A stretch of 32,886 nucleotides of DNA from Acidimicrobiales bacterium (GTDB lineage: Bacteria; Actinomycetota; Acidimicrobiia; Acidimicrobiales; CADCSY01): the NCBI GenBank assembly GCA_030446545.1, contig JAUJNB010000009.1:82728-115613 (forward strand). The letters are read 5' to 3'. The translations under genes were made by a program, and so were the position numbers. This document shows positions 18,061 to 25,915 of the stretch, piece by piece; within the stretch, counting starts at the first letter, position 1, and each line of letters opens with the position of its first letter. Under the pieces are notes generated by a model. That model saw only the letters and a list, made by a program, of their open reading frames with translations. It was not told where the DNA came from and searched no databases.

Positions 18061-19175
18061 CTACCCGACCGGCCGGAACGACTCGACCATGCGGCGCAAC
18101 TCCTCACCGCTGGCATCCCCGGACACGGTGGTCACCAGGTCGTCGTCGAAGGTCCAGACGTGGGGAACCCTCCGGGGGGAGAGGACCAGCTCGGCCAGGG
18201 CGCCGGCCCGGTCCCCGGTCGCCACGGTGAAGCGCTCGGGCTCGTCGAGGAAGCCCTCGCCGGAGGCGAGCGGGTCGTCCCACCCGGCCACGGTGCCGGT
18301 GCCGTCGGGCGAGGCCAGCTGGAACGGGCCAGTCGCCCGGGTGGTGACCACGATGCGGTCGAAGCCCCGGCGGTAGGCCACCGAGACCATGTCGCGAGAG
18401 GGTGGGTTGGCCGCCTCGCTCCCGGTCGGTTGGGCCTCGGCCGCCACCGTGACCTCGGCCCGCTCGAAGCCGGCGGGCACGTCCTCGGGCAGCAGCGGCC
18501 GGTAGCCGACGGTGGTCGCCACTCGTCGAGCGCCACCCGGCGGAAGCCGACGTCCTGGTGGAAGATCTCGGTCTCGGGGTCCAGTTCGAGATCGAAGGTT
18601 CCGGGCTCCACGGGCTCGTCGACGGCGAGCCCGGACAGGCGCAACTCGTGGAGGAACTCGCCCTGGAGGCGCTCGGTGACCCGCAGGGGGAAGCCGCTTC
18701 GGCGGTCGACGAGCACCTCCAGCGAGTCGCCGCTCCCGCCCGGGCCGGCCAGCTTGTTGGGCGTCACCTCGGTGACCACTCGCCACGCCTCCCGACCGTC
18801 GACGGTCACCTCCTCCACGGGGACATCGGACGTCGTGGACAGGAAGGCCCGCAGCACCGCGGCCACGTCACACCGCAGCACCGATGGCCGGGCGGCGAAG
18901 TCGGGGGGGCCCGGGGGCAGGCCCCTCAGCTCTTCGGCCATCACCGTCCCGAAGGCCTTGACGTAGGCCTCCTGCAAAACGTCGTCCATGCGGCGGCGAT
19001 CGCCGAGCAGCCGGAAGGCCAACGCCCGCAGCCGCTCGTCGTAGTGGCCCACGATCTCGGCGAAGGCCCGGTGGTCACCCCGCCGGGCCCGCCCGAGCAC
19101 CAGTTCAGCGACCTCGTCCCCCCGTCCGTCCTTCCGGCCGTCCACGGGCGTGGCCAGGTTGAGCCAACGGACCAC
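18061..19175 (-). CDS. Chimeric ORF: sigma-70 region 2 joined to an RseB/LolA-like domain (1-nt frameshift)
   Basis: About 371 residues from a tentative GTG at 19175. Residues ~20-75 are ECF sigma region 2: LVLGRARRGDHRAFAEIV, LRALAFRLLGD, MDDVLQEAYVKAFG. Immediately afterwards, with no region 4 and no zinc anti-sigma or membrane segment, the chain becomes an RseB/LolA-like sensor domain (TVMAEELRGL, LRCDVAAVLRAFLS, LEVLVDRRSGFPLRVTERLQGEF, FDLELDPETEIFHQDVGFRRV). After a missing G near 18530 it continues to GYRPLLPEDVPAGFERAEVTVAA and ends at 18061. ECF sigma and its membrane regulator are normally two adjacent genes; this looks like a deletion that fused them, or an assembly collapse. It probably cannot act as a normal sigma factor. 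Confidence 0.65.
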
Positions 19176-19311
19176 GCCCTGGCGCCAAGGCCCGAGCCAG
19201 GCAGCACCGGGGGTGAGGGCGAGGAGGTCCACGGCGCCCGACACTGTGCCAGGCGCGGCCCAGACCGGTGTGGCCGGCGCGACCAGGAGGTGAGCATCAG
19301 TGGCTAGGACG

Positions 19312-19385
19312 CAGACGGGCACCGGATCCTTCCCGGTGTCCCCCGCAGGAGAGGTTGGGAAGGATCCCGGGCGGGCGCCCGTCTG
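19312..19385. promoter_or_regulatory. Two-tier inverted repeat in the ldt leader
   Basis: Inner arms GGATCCTTCCC (19324-19334) and GGGAAGGATCC (19357-19367) are perfect over 11 bp with a 22-base loop. Outer arms CAGACGGGC (19312-19320) and GCCCGTCTG (19377-19385) are perfect over 9 bp. The asymmetric internal loop is 3 and 9 bases. The structure ends six bases before the L,D-transpeptidase ATG, where a Shine-Dalgarno would be expected and none is obvious. Both flanking genes diverge, so it is not a terminator in the usual sense; a leader RNA structure or nested operator is inferred. Confidence 0.6.
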
Positions 19386-19391
19386 ACCGGC

Positions 19392-20288
19392 ATGAGACGA
19401 AACCTGCACCTTGTCCTGATGGCCCTCCTCGGCACGCTGGTCGCCACCGCGGCGGTGCTGGTCACCGCGCCCGACCTGGTGGCCCGGCCCGCATCCGCAC
19501 CTCCAGCGCTGCCGTCGCCGGCTCCCGCGGCACCGCCGCCGGCTCCTCCCATACCGCCGCCGGCTCCCTCGACACGGCCGCCGGCCACTTCCACAGCGCC
19601 GTCCACCTCCGAACCCGTGACCACCGCAGTGCCCGTGCAGCCGGCCCCGCCCCTCACCACCAGCCCGTCGGTTTCCCCTGCCCGGCCCGAGAACGCATTG
19701 GCGACGGGTGAGGAAGGCACCGCTGTCCTGGCCCTCCAGCATCGACTCCAGGAATTGGGGTATTGGCTGGGCACGCCCGACGGCAGCTACGGGGGCCTCA
19801 CGGTGCAGGCCGTGACCGCCCTCCAGAAGGTCGAAGGGCTCACTCCTGACGGCGTCGTCAACAACGCCACCGCTCACGCCCTCGACATCGCGGGGCGCCC
19901 GGAGGCCCGCAGCGACACAGGTGACCTGGTGGAGGTGGACAAAGCCCGCCAGGTGCTCCTCATCGTGCGGGACGGTCGGGCGGCCTGGGTGCTCAACACC
20001 TCGACCGGCACCGAGGAGCCCTACCAGGTGGGCGGCACCACGGAGCTGGCCGACACCCCCGCCGGTCGCTGGCGCGTCGAACGTGTCGTCGACGGTGCGC
20101 GCCAGGCGGCCCTCGGCTCGCTCTACCGGCCCCGCTACTTCCACGCCGACGGCATCGCCGTGCACGGCTCCTCATCGGTGCCGGCCTACCCGGCGTCGCA
20201 CGGCTGCGTGCGGGTGACCAACTCCGCCATGGACTGGATCTGGGCCACCGACGCCATGCCCCTCGACTCCGTCGTCTGGGTCTACTGA
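19392..20288 (+). CDS. L,D-transpeptidase with peptidoglycan-binding domain
   Basis: 298-residue exported enzyme that makes 3-3 peptidoglycan cross-links or attaches proteins to the wall. Residues 1-35 are a signal peptide or anchor (basic MRRN then a hydrophobic stretch). Residues ~36-100 are a Pro/Ala/Thr/Ser-rich wall-spanning linker. Residues ~105-165 form a PG_binding_1 domain (LQHRLQELGYWLGTPDGSYG, TVQAVTALQKVEGL). The rest is the YkuD catalytic domain with IAVHGSSSVP and SHGCVRVTN; the nucleophile is Cys272. Stand-alone gene convergent with the tRNA pair, with a large hairpin in its leader. Confidence 0.92.
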   Translation: MRRNLHLVLMALLGTLVATAAVLVTAPDLVARPASAPPALPSPAPAAPPPAPPIPPPAPSTRPPATSTAPSTSEPVTTAVPVQPAPPLTTSPSVSPARPENALATGEEGTAVLALQHRLQELGYWLGTPDGSYGGLTVQAVTALQKVEGLTPDGVVNNATAHALDIAGRPEARSDTGDLVEVDKARQVLLIVRDGRAAWVLNTSTGTEEPYQVGGTTELADTPAGRWRVERVVDGARQAALGSLYRPRYFHADGIAVHGSSSVPAYPASHGCVRVTNSAMDWIWATDAMPLDSVVWVY

Positions 20289-20307
20289 CGACAGTCGACC
20301 GGGTGAC

Positions 20308-20332
20308 GTCGTCTACGGCTCAGGGAGACGAC
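20308..20332. terminator. Possible short hairpin between ldt and tRNA
   Basis: GTCGTCT (20308-20314) and AGACGAC (20326-20332) form 7-bp arms around an 11-base loop in the 49-base gap between the convergent ldt and tRNA genes. No T-tract follows, so this is only a weak terminator candidate. Confidence 0.3.
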
Positions 20333-20337
20333 AACGG

Positions 20338-20410
20338 TGGGCCCGGCAGGGATCGAACCTGCGACCAGAGGATTATGAGTCCCCCGCTCTGACCACTGAG
20401 CTACGGGCCC
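20338..20410 (-). tRNA. tRNA with CAT anticodon (Met, or Ile2 needing lysidine)
   Basis: Full cloverleaf on the minus strand: acceptor GGGCCCG pairs with CGGGCCC, D-arm GCTC/GAGC, anticodon loop CTCATAA, T-arm GCAGG TTCGATC CCTGC, discriminator A. CC follows but the next base is G, so CCA is not fully encoded. The D-loop and variable loop (AGTGGTCA, TGGTCGC) look more like Ile2(CAU) than elongator Met, but the identity depends on TilS modification. Confidence 0.93.
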
Positions 20411-20441
20411 GCAGGTTCGGGCTTCGAACAATGAAATAAAG

Positions 20442-20514
20442 CTCCGGGGGTGGGACTTGAACCCACAACCTTGGGATTAACAATCCCCTGCTCCGCCGAT
20501 TGAGCTACCCCGGA
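20442..20514 (-). tRNA. tRNA-Asn(GTT)
   Basis: Minus-strand cloverleaf: acceptor TCCGGGG pairs with CCCCGGA, D-arm GCTC/GAGC, anticodon loop TTGTTAA (GTT), T-arm GTGGG TTCAAGT CCCAC, discriminator G. The 27-43 pair is a G-A mismatch. It precedes the CAT tRNA by 31 bases, probably on one transcript. Confidence 0.95.
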
Positions 20515-20724
20515 CTGCGTCGCGGAGGCTAGCAGTGCGTGTACCGGTCCCATCACGGCTCGATGAGTTCGCGAGCACGAGTAGTGGACCGAGGGGCAGC
20601 CGTATGGATGTTTCGCCGACGGATGCTGGTGCGCCCGCAGATCACGGACCCTGCCCTGCTCGACCACCTTGCCCCGGTATCCCATACCGTCGAGATGACG
20701 AGGGGTGGGACACCGGATCTCGGC

Positions 20725-21293
20725 CTAACTCAGCCCTTCTCCCAGCCACGCCGGCGCTCGGTCGAGCAGGTAGCGGCTCACCGCCAGGCAGCGGTCGAGG
20801 GTCTCGCACAGGGCCTCCTCGCCCTGGAGGACCTGGGCCAGCGAAACCTGGAGGCGGGCCACGATGGTGAGGCTGCGCTCGGGCGCATCGGTGGCCGAGG
20901 CGTAGGAGTCGATGGCCGACGCTTCCAACGGGAGGTCGGGGCCGCCGACGCCGGCCAACTCGGTGGCCAGCAGGAGCAGGTCGGGCCCCAGTGGCAGCGG
21001 TGGCAGGGCCCAGGTGAAGGTGAGCGGGAAGTGGTAGGTGTCGGTGGGTTGTCACCGTCGTCCAAGGCCATGACCGCGTCCTCGAAGGCCAGCAGGACGC
21101 GGGGGTCGACCTCCAGGGAGAGGTGGAGGTCGAGGGGTCCCTCGCAGCCCTCTTCGGGGTGCAGGTCGACTTCCCAGGCCTGGCGCAACGAGTAGGTCTC
21201 CACGAAGTGGCGCTCGTCATGCACGTGGAACGTGTGGTCGACCGCATGGTCCTTCAGCTCGGCCACGTACCCGGGGACATCTATGACGGCCAC
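20725..21293 (-). CDS. Hypothetical protein (one apparent frameshift)
   Basis: Not recognised. About 189 residues starting at GTG 21293 with VAVIDVPGYVAELKDHAVDH. The chain is acidic and His-rich early (HTFHVHDERHFVETYSL, then WEVDLHPEEGCEGPLDLHLS) and contains VDPRVLLAFEDAVMALDDGDN. Near 21045 one base appears to be missing; restoring it continues TDTYHFPLTFTWALPPLPLG, LLLLATELAGVGG and a helical C-terminus (LTIVARLQVSLAQVLQGEEA) ending at 20725. No signal peptide or membrane segment. Divergent from the IMPase gene with 100 bases between. The 210 bases on its other side, up to tRNA-Asn, hold nothing I can identify. Confidence 0.6.
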
Positions 21294-21393
21294 GCCAGGG
21301 GAGGGTACCGGCCCGTTCCGGCTGGGCCTTGTCGCTCGGTGCCGCCCCCCGGCCTCGGCCCAGAGCGTACGGTGGCGGGGGTACGGTCGCCCC

Positions 21394-22153
21394 ATGACCG
21401 ACAGCGCGCTCCTCGACGTGTTGGACGAGGCGGCTGCCGCGGTCCATCGCAGCCTGGAAGCGGTCGGGGACTGGCGGCCCTCCACCGAGCGCACCCGGCC
21501 AGTACGCCATCGACGTGGTCGCCGACGCCGCCGCCGTCGCCGTGCTCGTGGGTGCCGGCCTGGGCGTGCTCAGCGAGGAGTCGGACACCCATCACCCCGA
21601 GCGGCAGGTGGTGGTGGTGCTCGACCCCGTCGACGGCTCCACCAACGCCAGCCGGGGGGTCCCGTGGTACGCCTCCAGCCTGTGTGCCGTCGACGGCCAC
21701 GGCCCCCTGGTCGCCCTGGTCGTCAACCAGGCCTCGGGGGAGCGCTTCGAGGCGGTGCGGGGAGCCGGCGCCCGCTGCAACGGACGCACCATGCGGGCGT
21801 CGGGCTGCGAGGAGATGGGAGACGCCATCGTGGCCGTGTCCGGGCTGCCGTCGACCCACTGGGGCTGGTCGCAGTACCGGTCGCTCGGGGCGGCCGCTCT
21901 CGACCTGTGCTACGTGGGCGACGGTCGTCTCGACGGCTTCGCCGGGACATCGGTCTCCGCCCTGGGACCCTGGGACTACCTGGGTGGGCTGCTGGTCTGC
22001 CACGAGGCGGGCGCAGTGGTGGCCGACGCGGAAGGGCGGGAGCTGGTGGTGCTCGACCACGGAGCCCGGCGCTCGCCGGTGGCTGCGGCCACCCCGATGC
22101 TGCTCGACGCCCTGCTGGGCGCCAGCGGGGGTCAGGCCACGGATGCCCGGTGA
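21394..22153 (+). CDS. Inositol monophosphatase-family protein (one apparent frameshift)
   Basis: About 252 residues from ATG 21394 (MTDSALLDVLDEAAAAVHRS). Near 21495 one extra C breaks the frame; without it the chain runs STERTGQYAIDVVADAAAV, as in the family. Metal-binding blocks are present: GVLSEES (Glu of motif 1), LDPVDGSTN (DPxDGST, motif 2) and LGPWDYLGG (WD block, motif 3). The family hydrolyses sugar or inositol phosphates, histidinol phosphate or 3'-phosphoadenosine phosphate with Mg2+; the substrate is not assignable. The stop overlaps the Nudix start, so IMPase, Nudix and murA form an operon. Confidence 0.85.
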
Positions 22154-22646
22154 CCGGATGCGCGCCGGCGCCCACCTCCTCCTCCTGCGCCTGTACCGGC
22201 GACTGCCCCGGTCGTCGCGGCTGTTCGTCGTCCATCGCCTCACGCCCTCGTTCACGGTGGGGGCCATCTGTGTGGTGGAGCGGGCCGACGGCGCTCTGCT
22301 GCTGGTCCGTCACTCCTACCGGCAGCGCTGGGGTTTCCCGGGAGGCCTTTGCAAGCGGGGCGAGGAGGTGGCCGATGCCGCCCGGCGGGAGACCGTCGAG
22401 GAGGTCGGGCTGGTGGTCGAACTGGTGGGGGAGCCGGCGGTGGTGGTGGACCCCGATCCTCGGCGTGTCGACGTCGTGTTCGGGGCCCGGGTCGATGATG
22501 ACGGGGGCTCGGCCCGGCCGTGTTCCCCCGAGATCGTGGAGCTGCGCTGGTTTCCCCCGACCGCACTGCCCGAGCTCCAGCACGAGGCCGCCAGCGCCCT
22601 GGTGGCCCTGGCCCGGGCCCGGCCGCCTGCGGGCGCCGTAGGCTGA
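22143..22646 (+). CDS. Nudix hydrolase
   Basis: 167 residues with a clear Nudix box at about 75-97: GFPGGLCKRGEEV followed by ARRETVEEVGL, fitting Gx5Ex7REUxEExGU except Thr at the first U position. Nudix enzymes split nucleoside diphosphate-X substrates with Mg2+; the specific substrate is unknown. The N-terminus is basic and leucine-rich (AHLLLLRLYRRLPRSSRLF). ATG 22143 overlaps the IMPase end by 11 bases; ATG 22158 (MRAGAHLL) is an equal alternative just past that stop. murA follows after eight bases. Confidence 0.88.
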   Translation: MPGDRMRAGAHLLLLRLYRRLPRSSRLFVVHRLTPSFTVGAICVVERADGALLLVRHSYRQRWGFPGGLCKRGEEVADAARRETVEEVGLVVELVGEPAVVVDPDPRRVDVVFGARVDDDGGSARPCSPEIVELRWFPPTALPELQHEAASALVALARARPPAGAVG

Positions 22647-22653
22647 GTCCCAC

Positions 22654-23979
22654 ATGGCCACCATTGCCGCACCATCCTGGAGCATCGAGCCCGTCGGTCC
22701 GCTCCAGGGCGATGTGACCGTCCGCGGCTCCAAGAACGCCGTCACCAAGCACATGGTGGCGGCCGTGATGGGGGAGTCGCCCAGCACCATCAGGAACTGC
22801 CCCCAGATCGGCGACATCGAGATCACCGCCGAGATGCTGCGCTCGCTCGGGTGCCTGGTGGACGTCGAGGGTGAGACCGTCGTGGTCGAGCCCAACGGGA
22901 TCGACGGGGGTCGAGTACCGCTGTCCTACGGCGGGCTGAACCGCATCCCCATCCTCCTGGTGGGGCCCCTGTTGCACCGGATGGGCGAGGTGTTCGTGCC
23001 CCTCGTGGGGGGCGACCGCATCGGCAGCCGTCCCCTCGATTTCCACGTCTCCAGCCTGGAGGCGATGGGAGCCGAGGTGCGCATGACCCCCGACGGGCTC
23101 GAGGCCAAGGCGCTGGGGCTCCGCGGGGCCCGTATCCGGCTGCCGTTTCCGAGCGTGGGCGCCACCGAGACGGTGCTGCTCACCGCGGTGCTGGCCGAGG
23201 GCCGCACCGTGGTCGAGAACTCGGCCGTCGAGCCCGAGGTCATCGAGCTGGCGCTGTTCCTCCAGCGCATGGGAGCACGGATCGAACTGCGTCCCGACCG
23301 GCGGTTCGTGATCGAGGGAGTCGACCGCCTGCGGGGAGCGGAGCACCGGCTCGACGGCGACCGCATCGAGGCCTTCAGCTACCTGGTGGCCGGCCTGGTC
23401 ACCGGTGGACGGGTCCGGGTGCACGGGTGCGCCCAGGGGCGGCTGGTCACCGCCATCTCGACGTTGCACCGCATGGGCGCCCGATTCGAGATCACCGACG
23501 ACTGGCTGGCCGTGTCCGCCGGGCAGCTGCGCACGGCGGTGGTCCAGACCGATGCCCACCCCGGGTTCATGACCGACTGGCAACCCCCACTGGTGGTCCT
23601 GTTCTCCCAGTGCGAGGGCATGTCGGTGGTGCACGAGACCGTCTACGAGGACCGCTTTCCCTACGTGGGCGCCCTCCAGAAGATGGGCGCCGAGATCGAG
23701 CTGTTCGACGCCTGCCTCGGAGGGCGGGACTGCCGCTTCAACGAGAGCACTGCCATGCACTCGGCCGTGGTGCGGGGTCCATCGCACCTGCGGGGGGCGG
23801 AGATCACCGTGCCCGACATCAGGGGTGGATTCGGCTACGTGATCGCCGCCGCGGCGGCCGAAGGCCCGTCGCTGCTCCACGACGTGCACCACCTCGAGCG
23901 CGGCTACCACCGGCCGCTCGAGGCGTTCGCTCAGCTCGGCCTGCACATCAGCCGGGAAGGCCCACCGGCGCCGTCCTAG
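22654..23979 (+). CDS. murA: UDP-N-acetylglucosamine 1-carboxyvinyltransferase, Asp-type active site
   Basis: 441-residue EPSP-synthase-fold enzyme that transfers enolpyruvate from PEP to UDP-GlcNAc, the first committed step of peptidoglycan synthesis. Conserved residues are in place: Lys27-Asn28 in GSKNAVTKH, the catalytic loop VGGDRIGSRPLDFH with Arg126, HPGFMTDWQ with the general-base Asp, and PDIRGGFGYVIAAAAAEG with the late Arg. The loop residue that is Cys115 in E. coli is Asp121 here, as in mycobacterial and chlamydial MurA, which predicts insensitivity to fosfomycin. Since the sequence is fairly divergent (KNAVTKHMVAA instead of KNAALP), a paralogue with another role is possible. Confidence 0.9.
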   Translation: MATIAAPSWSIEPVGPLQGDVTVRGSKNAVTKHMVAAVMGESPSTIRNCPQIGDIEITAEMLRSLGCLVDVEGETVVVEPNGIDGGRVPLSYGGLNRIPILLVGPLLHRMGEVFVPLVGGDRIGSRPLDFHVSSLEAMGAEVRMTPDGLEAKALGLRGARIRLPFPSVGATETVLLTAVLAEGRTVVENSAVEPEVIELALFLQRMGARIELRPDRRFVIEGVDRLRGAEHRLDGDRIEAFSYLVAGLVTGGRVRVHGCAQGRLVTAISTLHRMGARFEITDDWLAVSAGQLRTAVVQTDAHPGFMTDWQPPLVVLFSQCEGMSVVHETVYEDRFPYVGALQKMGAEIELFDACLGGRDCRFNESTAMHSAVVRGPSHLRGAEITVPDIRGGFGYVIAAAAAEGPSLLHDVHHLERGYHRPLEAFAQLGLHISREGPPAPS

Positions 23980-24008
23980 GCTGTCCCCGCACCTGGTCCT
24001 ACGGGCCG

Positions 24009-24081
24009 GGGCGCTTAGCTCAGCTGGTAGAGCACCTCCCTTACAAGGAGGGGGTCGGGGGTTCGAGTCCCTCAGCGCCCA
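24009..24081 (+). tRNA. tRNA-Val(TAC)
   Basis: Cloverleaf on the plus strand: acceptor GGGCGCT pairs with AGCGCCC, D-arm GCTC/GAGC, anticodon stem CCTCC/GGAGG around CTTACAA (TAC), T-arm GGGGG TTCGAGT CCCTC, discriminator A. CC follows, then G, so CCA is not fully encoded. It begins 30 bases after the murA stop. Confidence 0.96.
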
Positions 24082-24139
24082 CCGAGAAGTCGTCAAGTCG
24101 TTGTCTTCGTGCTTGGCTCATGCCGTCGAGCACGCGCTC

Positions 24140-24172
24140 CGGAGGGGGCCGAGCTGTTCTCGGCCCCCTCCG
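24140..24172. terminator. Strong bidirectional hairpin between tRNA-Val and PRC-barrel gene
   Basis: CGGAGGGGGCCGAG (24140-24153) pairs perfectly over 14 bp with CTCGGCCCCCTCCG (24159-24172), with a 5-base loop. It lies between the convergent tRNA-Val and PRC-barrel genes. There is no T-tract, as often seen in high-GC actinobacteria. Confidence 0.75.
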
Positions 24173-24187
24173 AAGGTCGAACCAGTG

Positions 24188-24961
24188 CTAGCTCTGCTCC
24201 ATGTCGATCTGCTCCTTGCGGAGCTCCTCGGAGACCTGCTGGTCCTCGGTGACCGTGGCCTTGTCGACGCGCACCCGCTCCTTGGGCACCACCTGCTTGT
24301 CCACCACGACCTGCTCCTCGTTGAGCGTCATCTCGTGTTCCTCTTCGGACAGCGCGGGTCCGTCCATGGCCTGGCCGACGTTGGCGTCAGTGATGGGCTC
24401 CCGCTCGATGACCGCTTCCTCCCGCTGCACCGGCACCGTGGTCTGGACGTTCTCGGTCACGATGTACTTGCGCAGCCGGACCCGTCCGGCCTCCTGATTG
24501 ACCTTGCCAACCTCCAGTTGCTCCTCGGAACGGGTCATGGCGTCGTCAGTGTTGGGACCGCTGACATCGTGACCCGAGCCGCTCGGCTCCGGAGGCGCCG
24601 TGGGCGCCCCGGCCGGGAGGCCGCTGGCAGAGTCGGACCGGGAGTAGCTGAGGCCGTAGTGCTGGTACAGCTGGGCTTCCTCTTCGGGGGAGAGCGCTCC
24701 GTCGGCGTCGGCGTTCGGTGCGTCCTTCACCATGGCCTTGTCGTAGGCGACCATGAGGTCGTCGCCCGCTCGACTCGCTCCCGCCAAGGGAACGAAGCTC
24801 ACTCGGTTCCCGAACAGACCGGTCTTCACCGCGGCCCATTCCGGCTGTTCGGTGTCGTTGTCGAGGTAGATGTCGGTGATCTTGCCGATCTTGCTGCTGT
24901 CGGGGCCGACGAGATTGCGGTCGTACCATTCGGACACGTCGAGGTTCTCGATCATGGTCAC
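24188..24961 (-). CDS. PRC-barrel and DUF2382 domain stress-type protein
   Basis: 257 residues. Residues ~10-75 are a PRC-barrel (LVGPDSSKIGKITDIYLDND, then EWAAVKTGLFGNRVSFVPLAGA). A Pro/Gly/Ser linker runs to about 140. Residues ~145-255 are DUF2382 (RSEEQLEVGKVNQEAGRVRL, YIVTENVQTTVPVQREEAVI, ending ERVRVDKATVTEDQQVSEEL), an acidic, charged repeat-like domain. Such proteins are common in desiccation- and stress-related clusters; the biochemical role is unknown. GTG 24961 is chosen because AAGGAG lies eight bases upstream; the ATG two codons later is also possible. Confidence 0.88.
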   Translation of the reverse strand: MTMIENLDVSEWYDRNLVGPDSSKIGKITDIYLDNDTEQPEWAAVKTGLFGNRVSFVPLAGASRAGDDLMVAYDKAMVKDAPNADADGALSPEEEAQLYQHYGLSYSRSDSASGLPAGAPTAPPEPSGSGHDVSGPNTDDAMTRSEEQLEVGKVNQEAGRVRLRKYIVTENVQTTVPVQREEAVIEREPITDANVGQAMDGPALSEEEHEMTLNEEQVVVDKQVVPKERVRVDKATVTEDQQVSEELRKEQIDMEQS

Positions 24962-25002
24962 GGTGAGCTCTCCTTGTTCGTTGGGTCTGGACCGTTCGAT
25001 GT

Positions 25003-25034
25003 GTTGCAACTTGCAAAGCGAGCATCGCTCGCTT
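25003..25034. repeat. Short hairpin and TTGCAA direct repeat upstream of the PRC-barrel gene
   Basis: AAGCGAGC (25016-25023) and GCTCGCTT (25027-25034) are perfect 8-bp arms with a 3-base loop, and directly beside them TTGCAA occurs twice (25003-25008 and 25010-25015). The structure lies between the stop of the small membrane-protein gene and the PRC-barrel start, both on the minus strand, so it could terminate the former or regulate the latter. Confidence 0.45.
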
Positions 25035-25070
25035 CAACGCAATGACTTGGGACCGCTCGTTCTGTGCTCC

Positions 25071-25832
25071 TCACCGACGTGGTTTCAACGCCGATGTGGT
25101 TGCGTCGCGCTGGCTTCGTGATCCGTCTCCAGCAAGGGCAGAGGCGTCTTCCGGCGTGCTCACCCGCTCACTGCCCTCGTCAACCCAGGGCCGGTGCGGC
25201 TCGTACTCCATGCGTCGCTCCTCGGCGTCGGCCACCTCGTGGCGAGCCACCACCTCCTGTCCCACACCGGGATCATGTGCCCGCCTTGCCAGCTTGCCGT
25301 GCCAGCGTTCACCACTGAGCCCGCCGAGGATCGATCCGACCAGCATCGCCAACAGCGAGGCGAGGCCAGCCACGGTGCCGAGGGCGCCGTACTCCGAGCC
25401 CGAGGTGGGAACGCCGAGGCTGCGCAGGTTTCCCATCACGCTGTCGGTGTCGGCCTGAGTGGCGACAGCTGTCCCCGCAGCGATGGCCACGAGCACGGCT
25501 AGAACGAAGACCAGTGTGCCGTTGACCGCACCGGCACGCCGGGCCATCCGCCCGGCGACATAGCCACCGAAGAAGTAGGAGACGAAAAGCACCAGCGCAG
25601 CGACGACTGCGCCGCTGATGCCCAGCCGACGCCAGTCATTGCTGGTGAAGGCGGCGGTGTCAACACCAACGGCGCTGAGCACACCGGCCGTGATCGCTGC
25701 GAGTACGGCGAAGAGCCCGTAGGCCGCGAAGACCCCAGCCAGGACGCTCCAGAGGGAGACTCCTCCCATGCCGGCGTCATGGGCGAACGCCTTGCGGTCC
25801 CGCCGTGTCTCTACTGGCTTCTGCCTGGTCAT
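25071..25832 (-). CDS. Small multi-TM protein, TIGR04086/YrzE-like
   Basis: 253 residues. After a charged N-terminus (MTRQKPVETRRDRKAF) come four hydrophobic segments: SLWSVLAGVFAAYGLFAVLA, VVAALVLFVSYFFGGYVAG, TLVFVLAVLVAIAAGTAVA and LGTVAGLASLLAMLVGSILGG. A hydrophilic tail with EERRMEYEPHRPWVDEGSE follows. The pattern of paired helices with a GGYVAGRMARRAG loop resembles small YrzE/TIGR04086-like membrane proteins of unknown function. ATG 25832 is supported by AGGAGG seven bases upstream. It is the middle gene of a three-gene stress-type group. Confidence 0.75.
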   Translation of the reverse strand: MTRQKPVETRRDRKAFAHDAGMGGVSLWSVLAGVFAAYGLFAVLAAITAGVLSAVGVDTAAFTSNDWRRLGISGAVVAALVLFVSYFFGGYVAGRMARRAGAVNGTLVFVLAVLVAIAAGTAVATQADTDSVMGNLRSLGVPTSGSEYGALGTVAGLASLLAMLVGSILGGLSGERWHGKLARRAHDPGVGQEVVARHEVADAEERRMEYEPHRPWVDEGSERVSTPEDASALAGDGSRSQRDATTSALKPRR

Positions 25833-25915
25833 TGGTCCTCCTCCTTGCGTGCGTGCGGTGAACTCGTGACTGGCGGAGACCCATTGGGCCCGCTGGGTGC
25901 TGCCGAGCCAGCCCG

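Noticed and set aside
16936..18966. 676-codon open frame on the plus strand
   Set aside because: Antisense to the DUF1990, YndJ-like and sigma-like genes; low-complexity Gly/His/Gln composition.
22252..24096. 614-codon open frame on the minus strand across murA and tRNA-Val
   Set aside because: Antisense mirror of murA and the Nudix gene, and it crosses a tRNA.
23980..24191. Apparent peptide LAQLVEHLPYKEGVGGSSPS
   Set aside because: A well-known false translation of tRNA sequence, here tRNA-Val.
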